Shown here: piece after piece, positions 28,297 to 37,360 of the stretch
How the letters are laid out: every line of letters begins with the position of its first letter
Numbering within the stretch: the stretch's first letter is position 1
Assembly: GCA_032334055.1 (NCBI GenBank)
Contig: JAUOZS010000001.1
Coordinates: 1,648,501 to 1,712,500 of the forward strand
Source of the DNA: Selenomonadales bacterium 4137-cl
GTDB lineage: Bacteria > Bacillota > Negativicutes > Sporomusales > UBA7701
Direction: 5' to 3'
Length of the DNA stretch: 64,000 nt
Notes under the pieces: generated by a model
Database searches by the model: none
What the model was told of the DNA's origin: nothing
Seen by the model: the letters and a program-made list of their open reading frames with translations, nothing else
Translations under genes and position numbers: made by a program

Positions 28297-28324
28297 AAGA
28301 AAAACCCCAGCCGGGGTTTTTCTT
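28297..28324 (-). terminator. Terminator of the minus-strand Amidase_2 gene
   Basis: AAGAAAAACCCC and GGGGTTTTTCTT form a 12-bp stem with a 4-base loop, giving a T-rich tail on the minus strand. It overlaps the stop codon of the gene it ends. Confidence 0.82.
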
Positions 28325-29399
28325 ATCTGTTCCGCATCTTTGCCGCCAGTTCCCGCTTGAATTCGGCCCAGGGAAAGATTCGCCCCGGGCAGGTGGTGCC
28401 GGCGTAGACGTCGCGGTGGCCGACTACGCGGGCGGGGCTGACGCCGTACTTTGCCGCCAGTTGGGCCGTGAGGCTTATGAGTGAGGACAACTGGGCGGGC
28501 GAGGGGAGGGAGACGTCGAAGTCGCCGACGAGGCTGATGCCGACGCTATGGCTATTCACCCCCAGTGCGTGTGCGCCGATGGCGTATTCGGGGCGGCCAT
28601 CGGCGATCGCGCCGTCAGGAAGGATAACCTTGTGGTAGCCGATGCCGGCCCAGCCGTTGCGCAGGTGGAGGTCGTGGATGGAGGCGACGGTCATGTTCTC
28701 GATCTTGGTGTGATGGATGACGATCATGTCGGTGCGGCGGCGGGCGACGAGCTTTTCGGAGAAGTGCAGCCCGGGGCGCAGGAAGTTTTCTACCCGTCGC
28801 CAGGAGCCGTCACGGACGGTTCGCGTTGTGTCTTCGTCAGCCACCAGCATCCGCTCCTTTTCCGCGATTGTCAGTCTCGCAATCGTAAATCCGCGCACGC
28901 GGGAGTGGGTGTTGAGCTTGGTGGCGTCCTTCTTGTCGCCGGGAAGGAAGGTGACGAGGAGGTCGCCGTACTGTTGGGGAACAACCGCGGCCAGAACGTC
29001 GCGGGGATAGGCGCGAATGATGAAGGTTTGGCTGCCAAATTCGGCATCGGAAATAACTTTGTTAATGGATGGATGGTAACGGCCCAAATCACGAAAGGAA
29101 ACTGGCTGCTCCAAAATCACCGTCATATGGCTTAACCTGTTATCTCGATCATAGGTCAGCCACGCCGCCGCAGGCTTGCCGCCGATCGCCGTCAGGTAGC
29201 CGTACTCGGCCGCCGGGGGCGTACCTGGGGGACGCGCGTCCCATTCGTCACGGGTCCATATCCTCCCGCCGCCATCTTCTACGAGGCGAAATCCGCCGTA
29301 CAGTTTTTCGGCCGCGTCCCGGCTCATGCCGATCGGCGCAGCGGCGGCCGGCGAGGCAACGGTGAACAGGATCAGCAAGGCTATTATCGCTTTGAACAT
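28323..29399 (-). CDS. Exported protein with C-terminal Amidase_2 (PGRP-like) domain
   Basis: A signal peptide (about 1-20, ending in SPAAAA) is followed by an uncharacterised N-terminal region of some 200 residues. The C-terminal N-acetylmuramoyl-L-alanine amidase type 2 domain begins at TDMIVIHHTKIENMT (His pair near residue 228). Later zinc ligands are expected in GHRDVYAGTTCPG, which has the His of GHRD and the Cys in place of Asp seen in PGRP-type enzymes. The domain points to peptidoglycan amide hydrolysis. GGGGGAA precedes the ATG on the minus strand. The N-terminal region has no family I recognise. Confidence 0.83.
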   Translation of the reverse strand: MFKAIIALLILFTVASPAAAAPIGMSRDAAEKLYGGFRLVEDGGGRIWTRDEWDARPPGTPPAAEYGYLTAIGGKPAAAWLTYDRDNRLSHMTVILEQPVSFRDLGRYHPSINKVISDAEFGSQTFIIRAYPRDVLAAVVPQQYGDLLVTFLPGDKKDATKLNTHSRVRGFTIARLTIAEKERMLVADEDTTRTVRDGSWRRVENFLRPGLHFSEKLVARRRTDMIVIHHTKIENMTVASIHDLHLRNGWAGIGYHKVILPDGAIADGRPEYAIGAHALGVNSHSVGISLVGDFDVSLPSPAQLSSLISLTAQLAAKYGVSPARVVGHRDVYAGTTCPGRIFPWAEFKRELAAKMRNR

Positions 29400-29463
29400 T
29401 ACTTTTCCCCCGTACAGGCTTTTCGACTTTTATTTCGTAGTATTCTCATAACCCCGGCCGATT

Positions 29464-29484
29464 CCTGCCTGACGGGAAGGCAGG
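29464..29484 (+). repeat. Short inverted repeat in divergent intergenic region
   Basis: CCTGCCT and AGGCAGG flank a 7-base GACGGGA loop between the divergent Amidase_2 gene and the small membrane-protein gene. It could be an operator or part of a leader; nothing more can be said. Confidence 0.35.
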
Positions 29485-29583
29485 CGCATAAAGGTTTAAG
29501 TGATTGGCGCCCGGAGGAGACGAGGCATATTAGCGGCAGGCGGCGCATAATCATATTGGTAAGAGCTGGCAGGAGGGATGGAC

Positions 29584-29901
29584 ATGGTCATCGTTCTTGT
29601 ACTCGTTTTGCTCGGGCTCATCGTGCTTTCCCTGTGGCTCAGGGTGCGCTTCAACCGGGACAGCGTAGCCGGGGTCGAGACCAAGTCGTCGCCGGTCGCT
29701 CTGGCCGTGCAGGAGCTTGTCGCCACGGCCGGCGGCGTGTATCTGGCCATCGTCGCCCTGACGTCCTTTCTGAAGCTGGATATGCCTGACAAGGTGTCGC
29801 TGATGGCGGTTGCCGTCGATCCCCTGGCGGTCACGGCCATTGTCCTGGCGATTGTTCAACCGTTGTTTTCCCGCCTGTTTCTCAAAATCCTCCATAAGTA
29901 G
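29584..29901 (+). CDS. Small three-helix membrane protein, unknown function
   Basis: The start is taken as ATG 29584, because AGGAGG (29571-29576) is then 7 bases away; ATG 29578 would be too close. About 105 residues contain an N-terminal hydrophobic helix (VIVLVLVLLGLIVLSLWL), a second segment around GGVYLAIVALTSFL and a third around AVTAIVLAIVQPLFSRLF. I recognise no family. The YlmC/YmxH gene follows after 8 bases, so they form a two-gene unit. Confidence 0.75.
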   Translation: MVIVLVLVLLGLIVLSLWLRVRFNRDSVAGVETKSSPVALAVQELVATAGGVYLAIVALTSFLKLDMPDKVSLMAVAVDPLAVTAIVLAIVQPLFSRLFLKILHK

Positions 29902-29909
29902 GTGATGAT

Positions 29910-30194
29910 ATGCGGCTCAGCGATTTTACCGGCAAGGAAGTAATCAATCTCGGCGACGGCGCGCGCCTCGGGTTCATCGAGGATTGCGACCTTCTGTTCG
30001 ACGACCGCAACGGGCGGATAAACGCCCTGCTGCTGCCCAAGCGGGGGATTCTGACGGCGCTGATGGGCGGTGAGCGCACCCATACCGTGCCCTGGCAGAC
30101 CATCAGGCGCATTGGCGACGAAGTAATAATCGTCGATCTCAATAACGCCTATGAACGAATGTTCCCCGTCCTCGGCCGCGACGGCGACGACTGA
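29910..30194 (+). CDS. ymxH: YlmC/YmxH family PRC-barrel protein
   Basis: This 94-residue protein has the small PRC-barrel pattern MRLSDFTGKEVINLGDGARLGFIEDCDLLFD...GRINALLLP and the VPWQTIRRIGDEVIIVD ending of the YlmC/YmxH family, often labelled a sporulation protein. B. subtilis ymxH follows mlpA, and the same neighbourhood is kept here, though four other genes intervene. The exact molecular role is unknown. Confidence 0.85.
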   Translation: MRLSDFTGKEVINLGDGARLGFIEDCDLLFDDRNGRINALLLPKRGILTALMGGERTHTVPWQTIRRIGDEVIIVDLNNAYERMFPVLGRDGDD

Positions 30195-30274
30195 ATCGGT
30201 ATACCTTGAGCTGTAGCGGGCAAACTAACATTGAATGTCCAGTACTGTCATTTAATGTTAGGAGGAGTCAATCG

Positions 30275-30934
30275 ATGCCAAACCAAACCAGCAACCAGAA
30301 TCAAGGACAAGCTGTCGACCAAAACGTTCTCAGCGGTTATTCCAGCGGAATGACGACCGGTAACGTAATGGCGACCGGCAGCAGCTCAAGCCAGGCCGCC
30401 GGTCAGCAGATGACTTCCGCGCAGAGCGGAAGCGGCATGGGCAACAAGGCCGTCATCGGCGTGTTCGATGCGAAAGATCAGGCCGAGCGGGCTATAGAGT
30501 CTCTCCGCCAGCAGGGCTTCACGAACGAAAATATCAGCATCGTTTCGAAGAAAGGCGGCCGGCAGAAGGGCGACGAGTACGTGGAGGACGATATCACCGA
30601 CGGCGCGCTCACCGGAGGCACCCTCGGCGGCATCGGCGGCCTCATCCTCGGCGCCGGCGCTCTGGCCATCCCCGGCGTGGGACCGATCGTGGCCGCCGGA
30701 CCGATAGCAGCCGCTCTTGGCGGCGCGGTGGCCGGCGGTGTGGCGGGTGGACTGATCGACTGGGGCATTCCGGCCGATGTAAGCCGCCGTTACGAGCAAC
30801 AGGTCGCCGAAGGAGGCATCCTGGCCGTCGTGCACACCGACAACCAGAAGGTTAATCAGGCGGCCCTGATTTTGCGCCAGAACGGCGCCAAGGATGTCGA
30901 AAGCCACAATACCAACAAACAGCAGCAGCGATAG
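30275..30934 (+). CDS. Glycine-rich general-stress-type protein (YflT/GSP17M-like)
   Basis: The start is ATG 30275, preceded by TTAGGAGGAG; an upstream in-frame extension to 30206 lacks a ribosome binding site. A Gln/Ser/Asn-rich tail of about 55 residues precedes an alpha/beta domain (VIGVFDAKDQAERAIESLRQQGFTNENISIVSKK) of the kind in general stress protein 17M relatives. Then comes a long Gly/Ala stretch (about 105-155) that could form a hairpin membrane insertion, and a closing beta segment GGILAVVHTDNQKVNQAALILRQNGA. Function is unknown; stress induction is only inferred from the fold. Confidence 0.75.
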   Translation: MPNQTSNQNQGQAVDQNVLSGYSSGMTTGNVMATGSSSSQAAGQQMTSAQSGSGMGNKAVIGVFDAKDQAERAIESLRQQGFTNENISIVSKKGGRQKGDEYVEDDITDGALTGGTLGGIGGLILGAGALAIPGVGPIVAAGPIAAALGGAVAGGVAGGLIDWGIPADVSRRYEQQVAEGGILAVVHTDNQKVNQAALILRQNGAKDVESHNTNKQQQR

Positions 30935-31015
30935 GTTTCCGCACAACGCGACGGCGGCTTGGCCTTCACGGGCTGAGCCGCTTTACTGTGCGACGGAAAC
31001 TTTTTCTTAAAAGCG

Positions 31016-31043
31016 TTGACATCGCTGGAACCATTATTATAAA
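31016..31043 (+). promoter_or_regulatory. Sigma-A type promoter of the lysine operon
   Basis: A consensus TTGACA (31016-31021) is followed after 16 bases by TATAAA (31038-31043). It is the only strong promoter ahead of dapB and lies just upstream of the lysine riboswitch. Confidence 0.85.
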
Positions 31044-31073
31044 ATGTACGTAAAATAAATAAATTCCTGCGCA

Positions 31074-31249
31074 GGGAGTTAGAGGCGCGGGCAACAAGAG
31101 TACTTTCAGGGTAGAGTGGTGTCGATGATCTGAAAGAAAAGGGTTGTCCGCCGAAGTGGAAAATGCCGCCATGCATTTTCTACTGGGGTTGCATCGAACA
31201 GGTGCAAAACTGTCGCCAAAGCAAGCTTTGGTGAAGCGCTATCTCTCCT
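31074..31249 (+). promoter_or_regulatory. Lysine riboswitch (L box)
   Basis: The conserved L-box blocks appear in order: AGAGGCGCGG at the start, AGAGTA after it, GAAAGAAAAGGGTTGTCCGCCGAAGTGG in the core, CTGGGGTTGCATC, AACTGTCGCCAAAGC, and the closing GAAGCGCTATCTCTCC that pairs with the 5' end to form P1. It directly precedes dapB-asd-dapG-dapA, exactly the pathway lysine should shut off. The downstream hairpin ending in a T-run makes it a transcription-termination type switch. Confidence 0.95.
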
Positions 31250-31306
31250 AGGTGATCTGAAGAACAGTGATGTTTTTCATTTTCCTATGGATGCTGCCGT
31301 TTAAAA

Positions 31307-31349
31307 AGCGGCCGGCGAGAGATAAGCTCGCCGGCTGCTCATATTTTTC
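31307..31349 (+). terminator. Expression-platform terminator of the lysine riboswitch
   Basis: AGCGGCCGGCGAG and CTCGCCGGCTGCT form a 13-bp stem (one G-T pair) with a 7-base loop, followed by CATATTTTT. The preceding GCTGCCG can pair with CGGC of the left arm, giving a plausible antiterminator for the low-lysine state. Confidence 0.88.
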
Positions 31350-31364
31350 GGGAGGTGAGACACA

Positions 31365-32159
31365 ATGATAAGAGTCATGGTATGCGGCGCCTACGGCAAA
31401 ATGGGCCGGGAAGTGCTCAGAGCCGTACATAAGGACGAAATGCTTAGCGTCGTCGGCGCCGTGGACGTCAATTCCGATTTCGCCGATGTGGGCGACCTCA
31501 TCGGTGTTGGGAAAATAGGGGTGGTAGTAGGCAACGATCTGGCGACGGTTATCAGCGAAACGAAACCCCAGGTTATGGTGGATTTCACCGCTCCGGAAGC
31601 GGTGATGGTCAACATCCGTACCGCCATTGCCAGCGGTGTCTGCCCGGTCGTAGGCACGACCGGGATTTCGACCGCTGATATCGAAGAGGTGCGTGAGCTC
31701 TGCAAGAAGCACCGCGGCAACGCGATCGTCGCGCCGAACTTTTCGCTGGGGGCGGTGTTGATGATGCAGCTTTCGGTTAATATCGCCAAGTATTTCCCGT
31801 ATGTGGAGATTACCGAGCTTCATCACGATCAAAAGCTGGACGCCCCATCGGGAACTGCCATCCGCACCGCCGAACTCATCGCCGCCCAGCGGGGAGTGCT
31901 CAAACAGGGCAATCCGAAAGAGGTGGAGAAGCTGCCCGGCGCGCGGGGAGCCGAATACGCGGGAATACGGCTGCACAGTGTTCGCCTTCCCGGCCTCGTC
32001 GCCCACCAGGAGGTGATGTTCGGCGGCCTCGGGCAGACGCTGACCATTCGCCACGATTCCATTTCCCGCGAGTCGTTCATGCCGGGCGTGCTGCTGGCCT
32101 GCAAAAAGGTGCTGACCGTCGACGGCCTGGTTTACGGACTGGAAAATATAATGTCATAA
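31365..32159 (+). CDS. dapB: 4-hydroxy-tetrahydrodipicolinate reductase
   Basis: DapB reduces the DapA product to tetrahydrodipicolinate with NAD(P)H on the way to diaminopimelate and lysine. The 264 residues carry the nucleotide-binding VCGAYGKMGREV, the mid-protein VVGTTGIS, and the signature ITELHHDQKLDAPSGTA with the substrate-binding histidines and lysine. GGGAGGTGAG sits 5-10 bases before the ATG. It is the first gene after the riboswitch. B. subtilis instead has dipicolinate synthase genes (spoVFA/B) before asd at this place. Confidence 0.97.
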   Translation: MIRVMVCGAYGKMGREVLRAVHKDEMLSVVGAVDVNSDFADVGDLIGVGKIGVVVGNDLATVISETKPQVMVDFTAPEAVMVNIRTAIASGVCPVVGTTGISTADIEEVRELCKKHRGNAIVAPNFSLGAVLMMQLSVNIAKYFPYVEITELHHDQKLDAPSGTAIRTAELIAAQRGVLKQGNPKEVEKLPGARGAEYAGIRLHSVRLPGLVAHQEVMFGGLGQTLTIRHDSISRESFMPGVLLACKKVLTVDGLVYGLENIMS

Positions 32160-32181
32160 GCATTCACGGAGGCAGAAAATC

Positions 32182-33213
32182 ATGCGCAAGTACAACGTAG
32201 CCATCCTCGGCGCCACCGGCGCTGTCGGCCAGGAGTTCCTGCAGCTTATCGCCGAGCGAAACTTCCCTTTCCAAAACCTCAAATTGCTGGCCTCGGAGCG
32301 TTCGGCCGGCAGGAAGATCGATTTTCTCGGCAAGGAATACACCGTCGAGGAAGCGACCGCCGATTCTTTCAAGGGGGTGGAGATCGCCCTGTTCGCCGGC
32401 GGCGCCGCCAGCAAAACCTTCGCGCCTGCGGCGGTGAAGCACGGCGCGGTGGTGATCGATAATTCGAGCGCTTTCCGGATGGACCCCGAGGTGCCGCTGG
32501 TGGTGCCGGAGGTGAACCCCGAGGCGATCAGGAATCACAAAGGCATCATCGCCAATCCCAACTGTTCGACAATTATTATGGTTATGGCGCTTAAGCCGAT
32601 TCACGATGCGGTTAGAATAAAGCGGGTGGTGGTTTCCACCTACCAGGCGGTTTCCGGAGCCGGCAAGGAGGCTATCGACGAGCTTTCCGACCAGGTGAAG
32701 GCGGTGGCGGCCAACGAGCCTGTCGAAGCCAGGATTCTGCCGAGCGCGAGCCTGCCGGCCCATTACCAGATTGCGTTCAACCTTTTGCCTCAGGTCGACG
32801 TTTTTATGGATGACGGTTATAGCAAAGAAGAGCTGAAGATGGTCCAGGAGACCCAGAAAATCCTCGACGATCCGGCGATCGCGGTCACGGCTACGACCGT
32901 CCGCGTACCTGTTTTCCGCAGCCATTCGGAATCCGTCAATCTCGAGTTGTCCGGACCGCTGGCGGCCAATGAGGCCAAAAAGCTGCTGGCCGCTTTCCCG
33001 GGGATAGTCGTTGAGGACGATCCTTCGCGGCAAGTTTACCCCATGCCGCTCACCACGTCCGGCCGGAACGAGGTGTTCGTCGGCCGCATCCGCGAGGACA
33101 ATACCGTATCCCACGGCCTCAATATGTGGGTGGTGGGCGACCAGATCCGCAAGGGCGCGGCTCTCAACGCCTTGCAGATCGCCGAGTACATGATCGAACA
33201 TAATCTAATTTGA
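32182..33213 (+). CDS. asd: Aspartate-semialdehyde dehydrogenase
   Basis: Asd reduces aspartyl phosphate to aspartate semialdehyde, the branch point to lysine, threonine and methionine. The 343 residues start with VAILGATGAVGQEFLQL for NADP binding. The catalytic cysteine lies in IANPNCSTI (near residue 130), and the conserved STYQAVSGAGKEA and the active-site His in RVPVFRSHSES are visible. CGGAGGC lies upstream of the ATG. It is followed by dapG after a few bases. Confidence 0.98.
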   Translation: MRKYNVAILGATGAVGQEFLQLIAERNFPFQNLKLLASERSAGRKIDFLGKEYTVEEATADSFKGVEIALFAGGAASKTFAPAAVKHGAVVIDNSSAFRMDPEVPLVVPEVNPEAIRNHKGIIANPNCSTIIMVMALKPIHDAVRIKRVVVSTYQAVSGAGKEAIDELSDQVKAVAANEPVEARILPSASLPAHYQIAFNLLPQVDVFMDDGYSKEELKMVQETQKILDDPAIAVTATTVRVPVFRSHSESVNLELSGPLAANEAKKLLAAFPGIVVEDDPSRQVYPMPLTTSGRNEVFVGRIREDNTVSHGLNMWVVGDQIRKGAALNALQIAEYMIEHNLI

Positions 33214-33222
33214 GGTGTGAGC

Positions 33223-34443
33223 ATGCGCATCATCATCCAAAAATTCGGCGGCACGTCGGTGGCTTCCCCTGAGGTCAGGGCGATGGTGGTCGGTAAGATC
33301 AACCAGGCCCGCGAGCAGGGGTATACGCCGGTGGTGGTCGTTTCGGCGATGGGCAGGAGGGGCGATTCCTACGCCACCGACACCCTTCTCGATCTGGCCC
33401 GTGCGTCTTACCGCGGGATCGCCTCCCGCGAACTCGACCATGTGATGTACTGCGGGGAAATTATCTCCGCCGTGGTTATGACCGGGGTGCTGCAGGCCGC
33501 CGATATCGATTCCGTTATGCTTACCGGCGGGCAGGCGGGCATCACCACGGACGACAATTTCAACAACGCCCGCGTGATGAAGGTCGATCCCGCGCGGATC
33601 ATGAATTTCCTCAAGATGGGCAAGGTTCCCGTAGTGTGCGGCTTCCAGGGCGTCACGGCCGACGGCGAGTTTACCACCCTTGGCCGCGGCGGCAGCGACA
33701 CTACCGCCGCCGTTCTTGGCGCGGCGCTCGGAGCCGAGGTGGTCGAGATTTACACCGATGTCGACGGCATCATGACCGCCGATCCGCGCATCGTGCCCAC
33801 CGCCAAGATCCTCGACATCATCAGCTATAACGAGGTCGCCCAGCTTGCCCACCAGGGAGCCAAGGTAATCCACCCCCGCGCGGTCGAGATCGCGATGCAG
33901 AAGAATATCCCCCTGGTGGTGAAATCGACTTTTTCGGACGCGCCGGGCACGCTGATCACCAATATTTCCAAGGAAGGACCGGAAAGGAATGCCGTCACCG
34001 ACCGGATCGCCACCGGTGTGACCTTTCTGCCCAACATCGTCCAGATTAAGGTGCCGCTTGACCAGGACGCAACCCCGATGGAAAGCCACAAGATTTTCCG
34101 CGCCCTGGCCGACGGCAAAATCAGTGTCGACCTCATCAACGTCCACCCCGGCCAGGTGATGTTCACTGTTGCCGAGGACGTCGCCGAGAAGGCGGCCGCC
34201 AGGCTGCAGAAGCTCGGATACAGCGCCGAGGCGCGCCACGACTGTGCCAAGGTGTCGGTGGTGGGCGGGGGAATCCACGAGGTGCCGGGCGTCATGGCCA
34301 ACTTCGTCGAGGCCTTGTCGCTATACAACATCCCCATTCTGCAGACGGTTGATTCCCATACGTCGATTTCCGTACTGGTAAAAAGAGCCGATGTGGAGAA
34401 TGCGGTTAAGGCGCTCCACGAAAAGTTCGGCCTGGCTGATTAG
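33223..34443 (+). CDS. dapG: Aspartate kinase (DapG type, two ACT domains)
   Basis: This enzyme phosphorylates aspartate, the first step of the pathway. ATG 33223 is chosen because GAGGTG lies 5 bases upstream; GTG 33217 overlaps that site. The kinase begins with [16 protein letters not shown] and contains [31 protein letters not shown] and the ADPRIVPTA stretch. Two C-terminal ACT regulatory domains follow (about 265-400). The position between asd and dapA matches the diaminopimelate-sensitive DapG of B. subtilis; the actual effector cannot be read from sequence. Confidence 0.95.
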   Translation: MRIIIQKFGGTSVASPEVRAMVVGKINQAREQGYTPVVVVSAMGRRGDSYATDTLLDLARASYRGIASRELDHVMYCGEIISAVVMTGVLQAADIDSVMLTGGQAGITTDDNFNNARVMKVDPARIMNFLKMGKVPVVCGFQGVTADGEFTTLGRGGSDTTAAVLGAALGAEVVEIYTDVDGIMTADPRIVPTAKILDIISYNEVAQLAHQGAKVIHPRAVEIAMQKNIPLVVKSTFSDAPGTLITNISKEGPERNAVTDRIATGVTFLPNIVQIKVPLDQDATPMESHKIFRALADGKISVDLINVHPGQVMFTVAEDVAEKAAARLQKLGYSAEARHDCAKVSVVGGGIHEVPGVMANFVEALSLYNIPILQTVDSHTSISVLVKRADVENAVKALHEKFGLAD

Positions 34444-34478
34444 ATATGTTCAGTTTCCACCGAAAGGGAGAGGATAAC

Positions 34479-35360
34479 GTGAAAACCTTCGGACGCATAC
34501 TTACCGCGATGGTTACACCGTTCAACGACGATCTGAGCGTGAACTACAAGGCCGCGGCCAACCTCGCCAAGCATCTGGTGGCGAACGGCAACGATGGCCT
34601 GGTAGTGGCCGGCAGTACCGGCGAAGCGGCTACCCTCGCCAAGGAAGAAAAGCTTAAGCTGTTCGCGACCGTACTCGAGGCGGTAGGCGACAAGGCGACC
34701 GTTATCGTCGGCACCGGGTCGAACGATACCCGCGCCTCAATCGCGCTGACCCAGGATGCGGAAAAACTCGGCGTTCACGGTTCGCTGCTCGTCGGCCCCT
34801 ACTATAACAAGCCTCCCCAGGAAGGCTACTATCAGCACTTCAAGGCCATCGCCGACAACACCGGCCTGCCGCTTATCGTTTATAACGTCCCCGGGCGGAC
34901 CGCCGGCAACATTCTGCCGGCTACCATCGCCCGCTTGGCGGAGATTAAGAATATCGTCGCTGTGAAGGAATCGAGCGGCAATCTTGATCAGGTTTCCGAG
35001 ATCGTCCGCAGTGTTCCCAAGGATTTTATGGTCTATAGCGGCGACGACAGCCTCACGCTCCCGATCCTTTCGGTGGGCGGCGTCGGTGTCGTCAGTGTGG
35101 CCGGCCACATTGTCGCCAAACGCATGCAGGAGATGATCGGCGCGTTCTTCGCCGGTGACGTGGCCGCCGCCCGCGACATCCACCTTGAGCTTATGCCGTT
35201 CTTCAAGGTTATCTTTATAACCACCAACCCCATCCCGGTGAAAACGGCCGTCAATCTGGCCGGCCTCGGCGCAGGCCCCGTGCGTCCGCCCCTCATTGCG
35301 GCGACGACGGCCGAGACCGAGCAGATCAGGAAGGTAATGCAAGATATCGGTGCCCTGTGA
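34479..35360 (+). CDS. dapA: 4-hydroxy-tetrahydrodipicolinate synthase
   Basis: DapA condenses pyruvate with aspartate semialdehyde. GTG 34479 is taken as start because GGGAGAGG is 6 bases upstream and the protein then begins [15 protein letters not shown], as homologues do; ATG 34446 has no ribosome binding site. The 293 residues show [14 protein letters not shown], the [16 protein letters not shown] loop, [11 protein letters not shown] with the catalytic Tyr, and the Schiff-base lysine in [10 protein letters not shown]. It is the last gene of the riboswitch-controlled operon. Confidence 0.97.
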   Translation: MKTFGRILTAMVTPFNDDLSVNYKAAANLAKHLVANGNDGLVVAGSTGEAATLAKEEKLKLFATVLEAVGDKATVIVGTGSNDTRASIALTQDAEKLGVHGSLLVGPYYNKPPQEGYYQHFKAIADNTGLPLIVYNVPGRTAGNILPATIARLAEIKNIVAVKESSGNLDQVSEIVRSVPKDFMVYSGDDSLTLPILSVGGVGVVSVAGHIVAKRMQEMIGAFFAGDVAAARDIHLELMPFFKVIFITTNPIPVKTAVNLAGLGAGPVRPPLIAATTAETEQIRKVMQDIGAL

Positions 35361-35362
35361 TG

Positions 35363-35388
35363 AAAGCCCGCTCGCAAGAGCGGGCTTT
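35363..35388 (+). terminator. Terminator after dapA
   Basis: AAAGCCCGCTC and GAGCGGGCTTT pair perfectly over a GCAA tetraloop. The T-run is short (TTT then CC), so termination may be incomplete. Confidence 0.75.
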
Positions 35389-35444
35389 CCGATTATCGGC
35401 GGAACGTTTTTTGCGCATAATAATTCGGTGACGCAAGATGCTCC

Positions 35445-35473
35445 TTGCCCTGAGGCGGCAAGTAAGCTATAAT
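35445..35473 (+). promoter_or_regulatory. Candidate promoter for rnj
   Basis: TTGCCC (35445-35450) and a perfect TATAAT (35468-35473) are 17 bases apart, about 115 bases upstream of the RNase J start. Confidence 0.72.
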
Positions 35474-35589
35474 ATATTAGAAGTGTACGGAGCGGTCGAA
35501 TAGTTTCTTTTTTTTGCGCGGAGCGGCGGCTAATCCTATAACACGACTTATTATGCCGGCCACGGGCCGGCTCGGAGGTGTTTTCTTTA

Positions 35590-37248
35590 TTGTCTAAAGG
35601 AAAACTGCAAATTATCCCCCTGGGTGGCTTGGGGGAGATCGGCAAGAACATGACCGTGGTCCGTTACGGCAACGAGATCATCGTTATTGACTGCGGTCTG
35701 TCCTTCCCCGAGGATGACATGCTCGGCATCGATCTTGTCATCCCCGACATCACGTATCTCCTCGAAAACAGGGATTTGGTCAAGGCCATTTTCCTGACCC
35801 ACGGCCACGAGGACCATATCGGCGCCCTGCCGTATGTCCTCAAACAGCTCACCGTGCCGGTGTACGGAACCCGCCTGACCCTCGGCATCCTCGAAGGACG
35901 GCTCAAGGAAAACGGAGTTGCCAACAGCTCGCTCGTGGCCGTCAAGCCGGGCGACCAGATTCAGGCAGGCGCTTTCAAGGTCGGGTTCATCAAGGTAAGC
36001 CACAGCATCCCGGACGCGGTGGCGCTGTCGGTCAGGACCCCGGTGGGCACGATCGTCCACACCGGCGATTTCAAGCTCGACCAGACGCCGGTCGACAACC
36101 GCGTCACCGATTTCCACCGTTTCGCGGAACTGGGCGATCAGGGCGTACTCGTCATGCTTGCCGACAGCACCAACGCCGAACGGCCCGGCTTTACGGCCAG
36201 CGAACGGGCGGTGGGGGCGACGTTTGACGACGCCTTCCGCAAGGCTCGCGATCGCATCATCATCGCCACTTTTTCCTCGAATGTGCACCGCATCCAGCAG
36301 GCGATCGACACCGCCTGCAAGTTCAAGCGCAAGGTCGCCATCCTCGGACGCAGCATGGTCAATGTGGCCAATATCGCGCTGGAGCAGGGCTATCTGAACG
36401 CTCCTGAAGGCGTGATCATCGACGTGGACGAGATTAACAACTACCCGGCGTCCCAAGTCGTCATCATGACGACCGGCAGCCAGGGCGAACCGATGTCCGC
36501 TCTCAGCCGCATGGCGATGTCCGACCACAAAAAGGTCGACATTGTGCCTGGCGACACGATCATTATCTCGGCCACACCCATCCCCGGGAACGAGAAAATG
36601 GTTTCGCGGACGATCGACTATCTGCTGCGCCAGGGCGCCGACGTTATCTACGAGGCGACGTCAGGCATCCACGTATCAGGCCATGCCAGCCAGGAAGAAT
36701 TGAAGCTGATGCATAACCTCGTCAGGCCGAAGTTCTTTATCCCCGTCCACGGCGAATTCCGCCATCTCGTCAAGCACGCTAAACTGGCCCAGGATCTCGG
36801 CATGCCGAAGGAGAACGTTTTCGTAGCCGAAAACGGCCATGTGCTCGAGTTCTCGCCCGACAAAGGCGCCATGACCGGCAAAGTAACCGCCGGCAAGGTT
36901 CTGGTCGACGGACTCGGGGTGGGAGACGTAGGCAACATTGTCTTGCGGGACCGGCGGCAGCTCTCCCAGGACGGCATCCTGATCGTGGTCGTCACCATGG
37001 ACAAGCAGCGCGCCTGCGTGGTGGCCGGGCCCGACATCGTTTCGCGCGGTTTCGTGTATGTGCGCGAGTCGGAGCAGTTGATGGATGAGGCCCGCGAAAA
37101 GGTGAAGCATACTCTTGAGAAGTACGAGACAGGCGGCATCACCGAGTGGTCGACCATCAAGACCGGCGTGCGCGACACCCTCGGCAAGTTCCTGTATGAG
37201 CGGACCCGCCGCCGTCCGATGATTTTGCCGATAATAATGGAAGTATGA
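35590..37248 (+). CDS. rnj: Ribonuclease J
   Basis: RNase J is a zinc-dependent 5'-3' exo- and endoribonuclease central to RNA turnover in Firmicutes. TTG 35590 is chosen: GGAGGTG lies 9 bases before it, while an upstream GTG lies inside that site. The metallo-beta-lactamase core has THGHEDHIGA (His71, His73, Asp75, His76). The beta-CASP domain contains DSTNAERPG and, farther on, TTGSQGEPMSALSRMA, and the conserved PVHGEFRHL follows. A C-terminal domain ends the 552-residue protein. Position after dapA is that of B. subtilis rnjB, but J1 versus J2 cannot be assigned by eye. Confidence 0.95.
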   Translation: MSKGKLQIIPLGGLGEIGKNMTVVRYGNEIIVIDCGLSFPEDDMLGIDLVIPDITYLLENRDLVKAIFLTHGHEDHIGALPYVLKQLTVPVYGTRLTLGILEGRLKENGVANSSLVAVKPGDQIQAGAFKVGFIKVSHSIPDAVALSVRTPVGTIVHTGDFKLDQTPVDNRVTDFHRFAELGDQGVLVMLADSTNAERPGFTASERAVGATFDDAFRKARDRIIIATFSSNVHRIQQAIDTACKFKRKVAILGRSMVNVANIALEQGYLNAPEGVIIDVDEINNYPASQVVIMTTGSQGEPMSALSRMAMSDHKKVDIVPGDTIIISATPIPGNEKMVSRTIDYLLRQGADVIYEATSGIHVSGHASQEELKLMHNLVRPKFFIPVHGEFRHLVKHAKLAQDLGMPKENVFVAENGHVLEFSPDKGAMTGKVTAGKVLVDGLGVGDVGNIVLRDRRQLSQDGILIVVVTMDKQRACVVAGPDIVSRGFVYVRESEQLMDEAREKVKHTLEKYETGGITEWSTIKTGVRDTLGKFLYERTRRRPMILPIIMEV

Positions 37249-37252
37249 TGAC

Positions 37253-37286
37253 AAAAGCGGCTAACCGTAAGGTTGGCCGCTTTTTT
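37253..37286 (+). terminator. Terminator after rnj
   Basis: AAAAGCGGCTAACC and GGTTGGCCGCTTTT form a 14-bp stem (one T-G pair) with a GTAA loop and a T-run. Confidence 0.9.
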
Positions 37287-37360
37287 AGCGTTTGTGTCTG
37301 TTGTATTATTTGTCGCCAGTGCCTCCATACTATTCTTGAAAAGGAATGGGAGGGACAACA

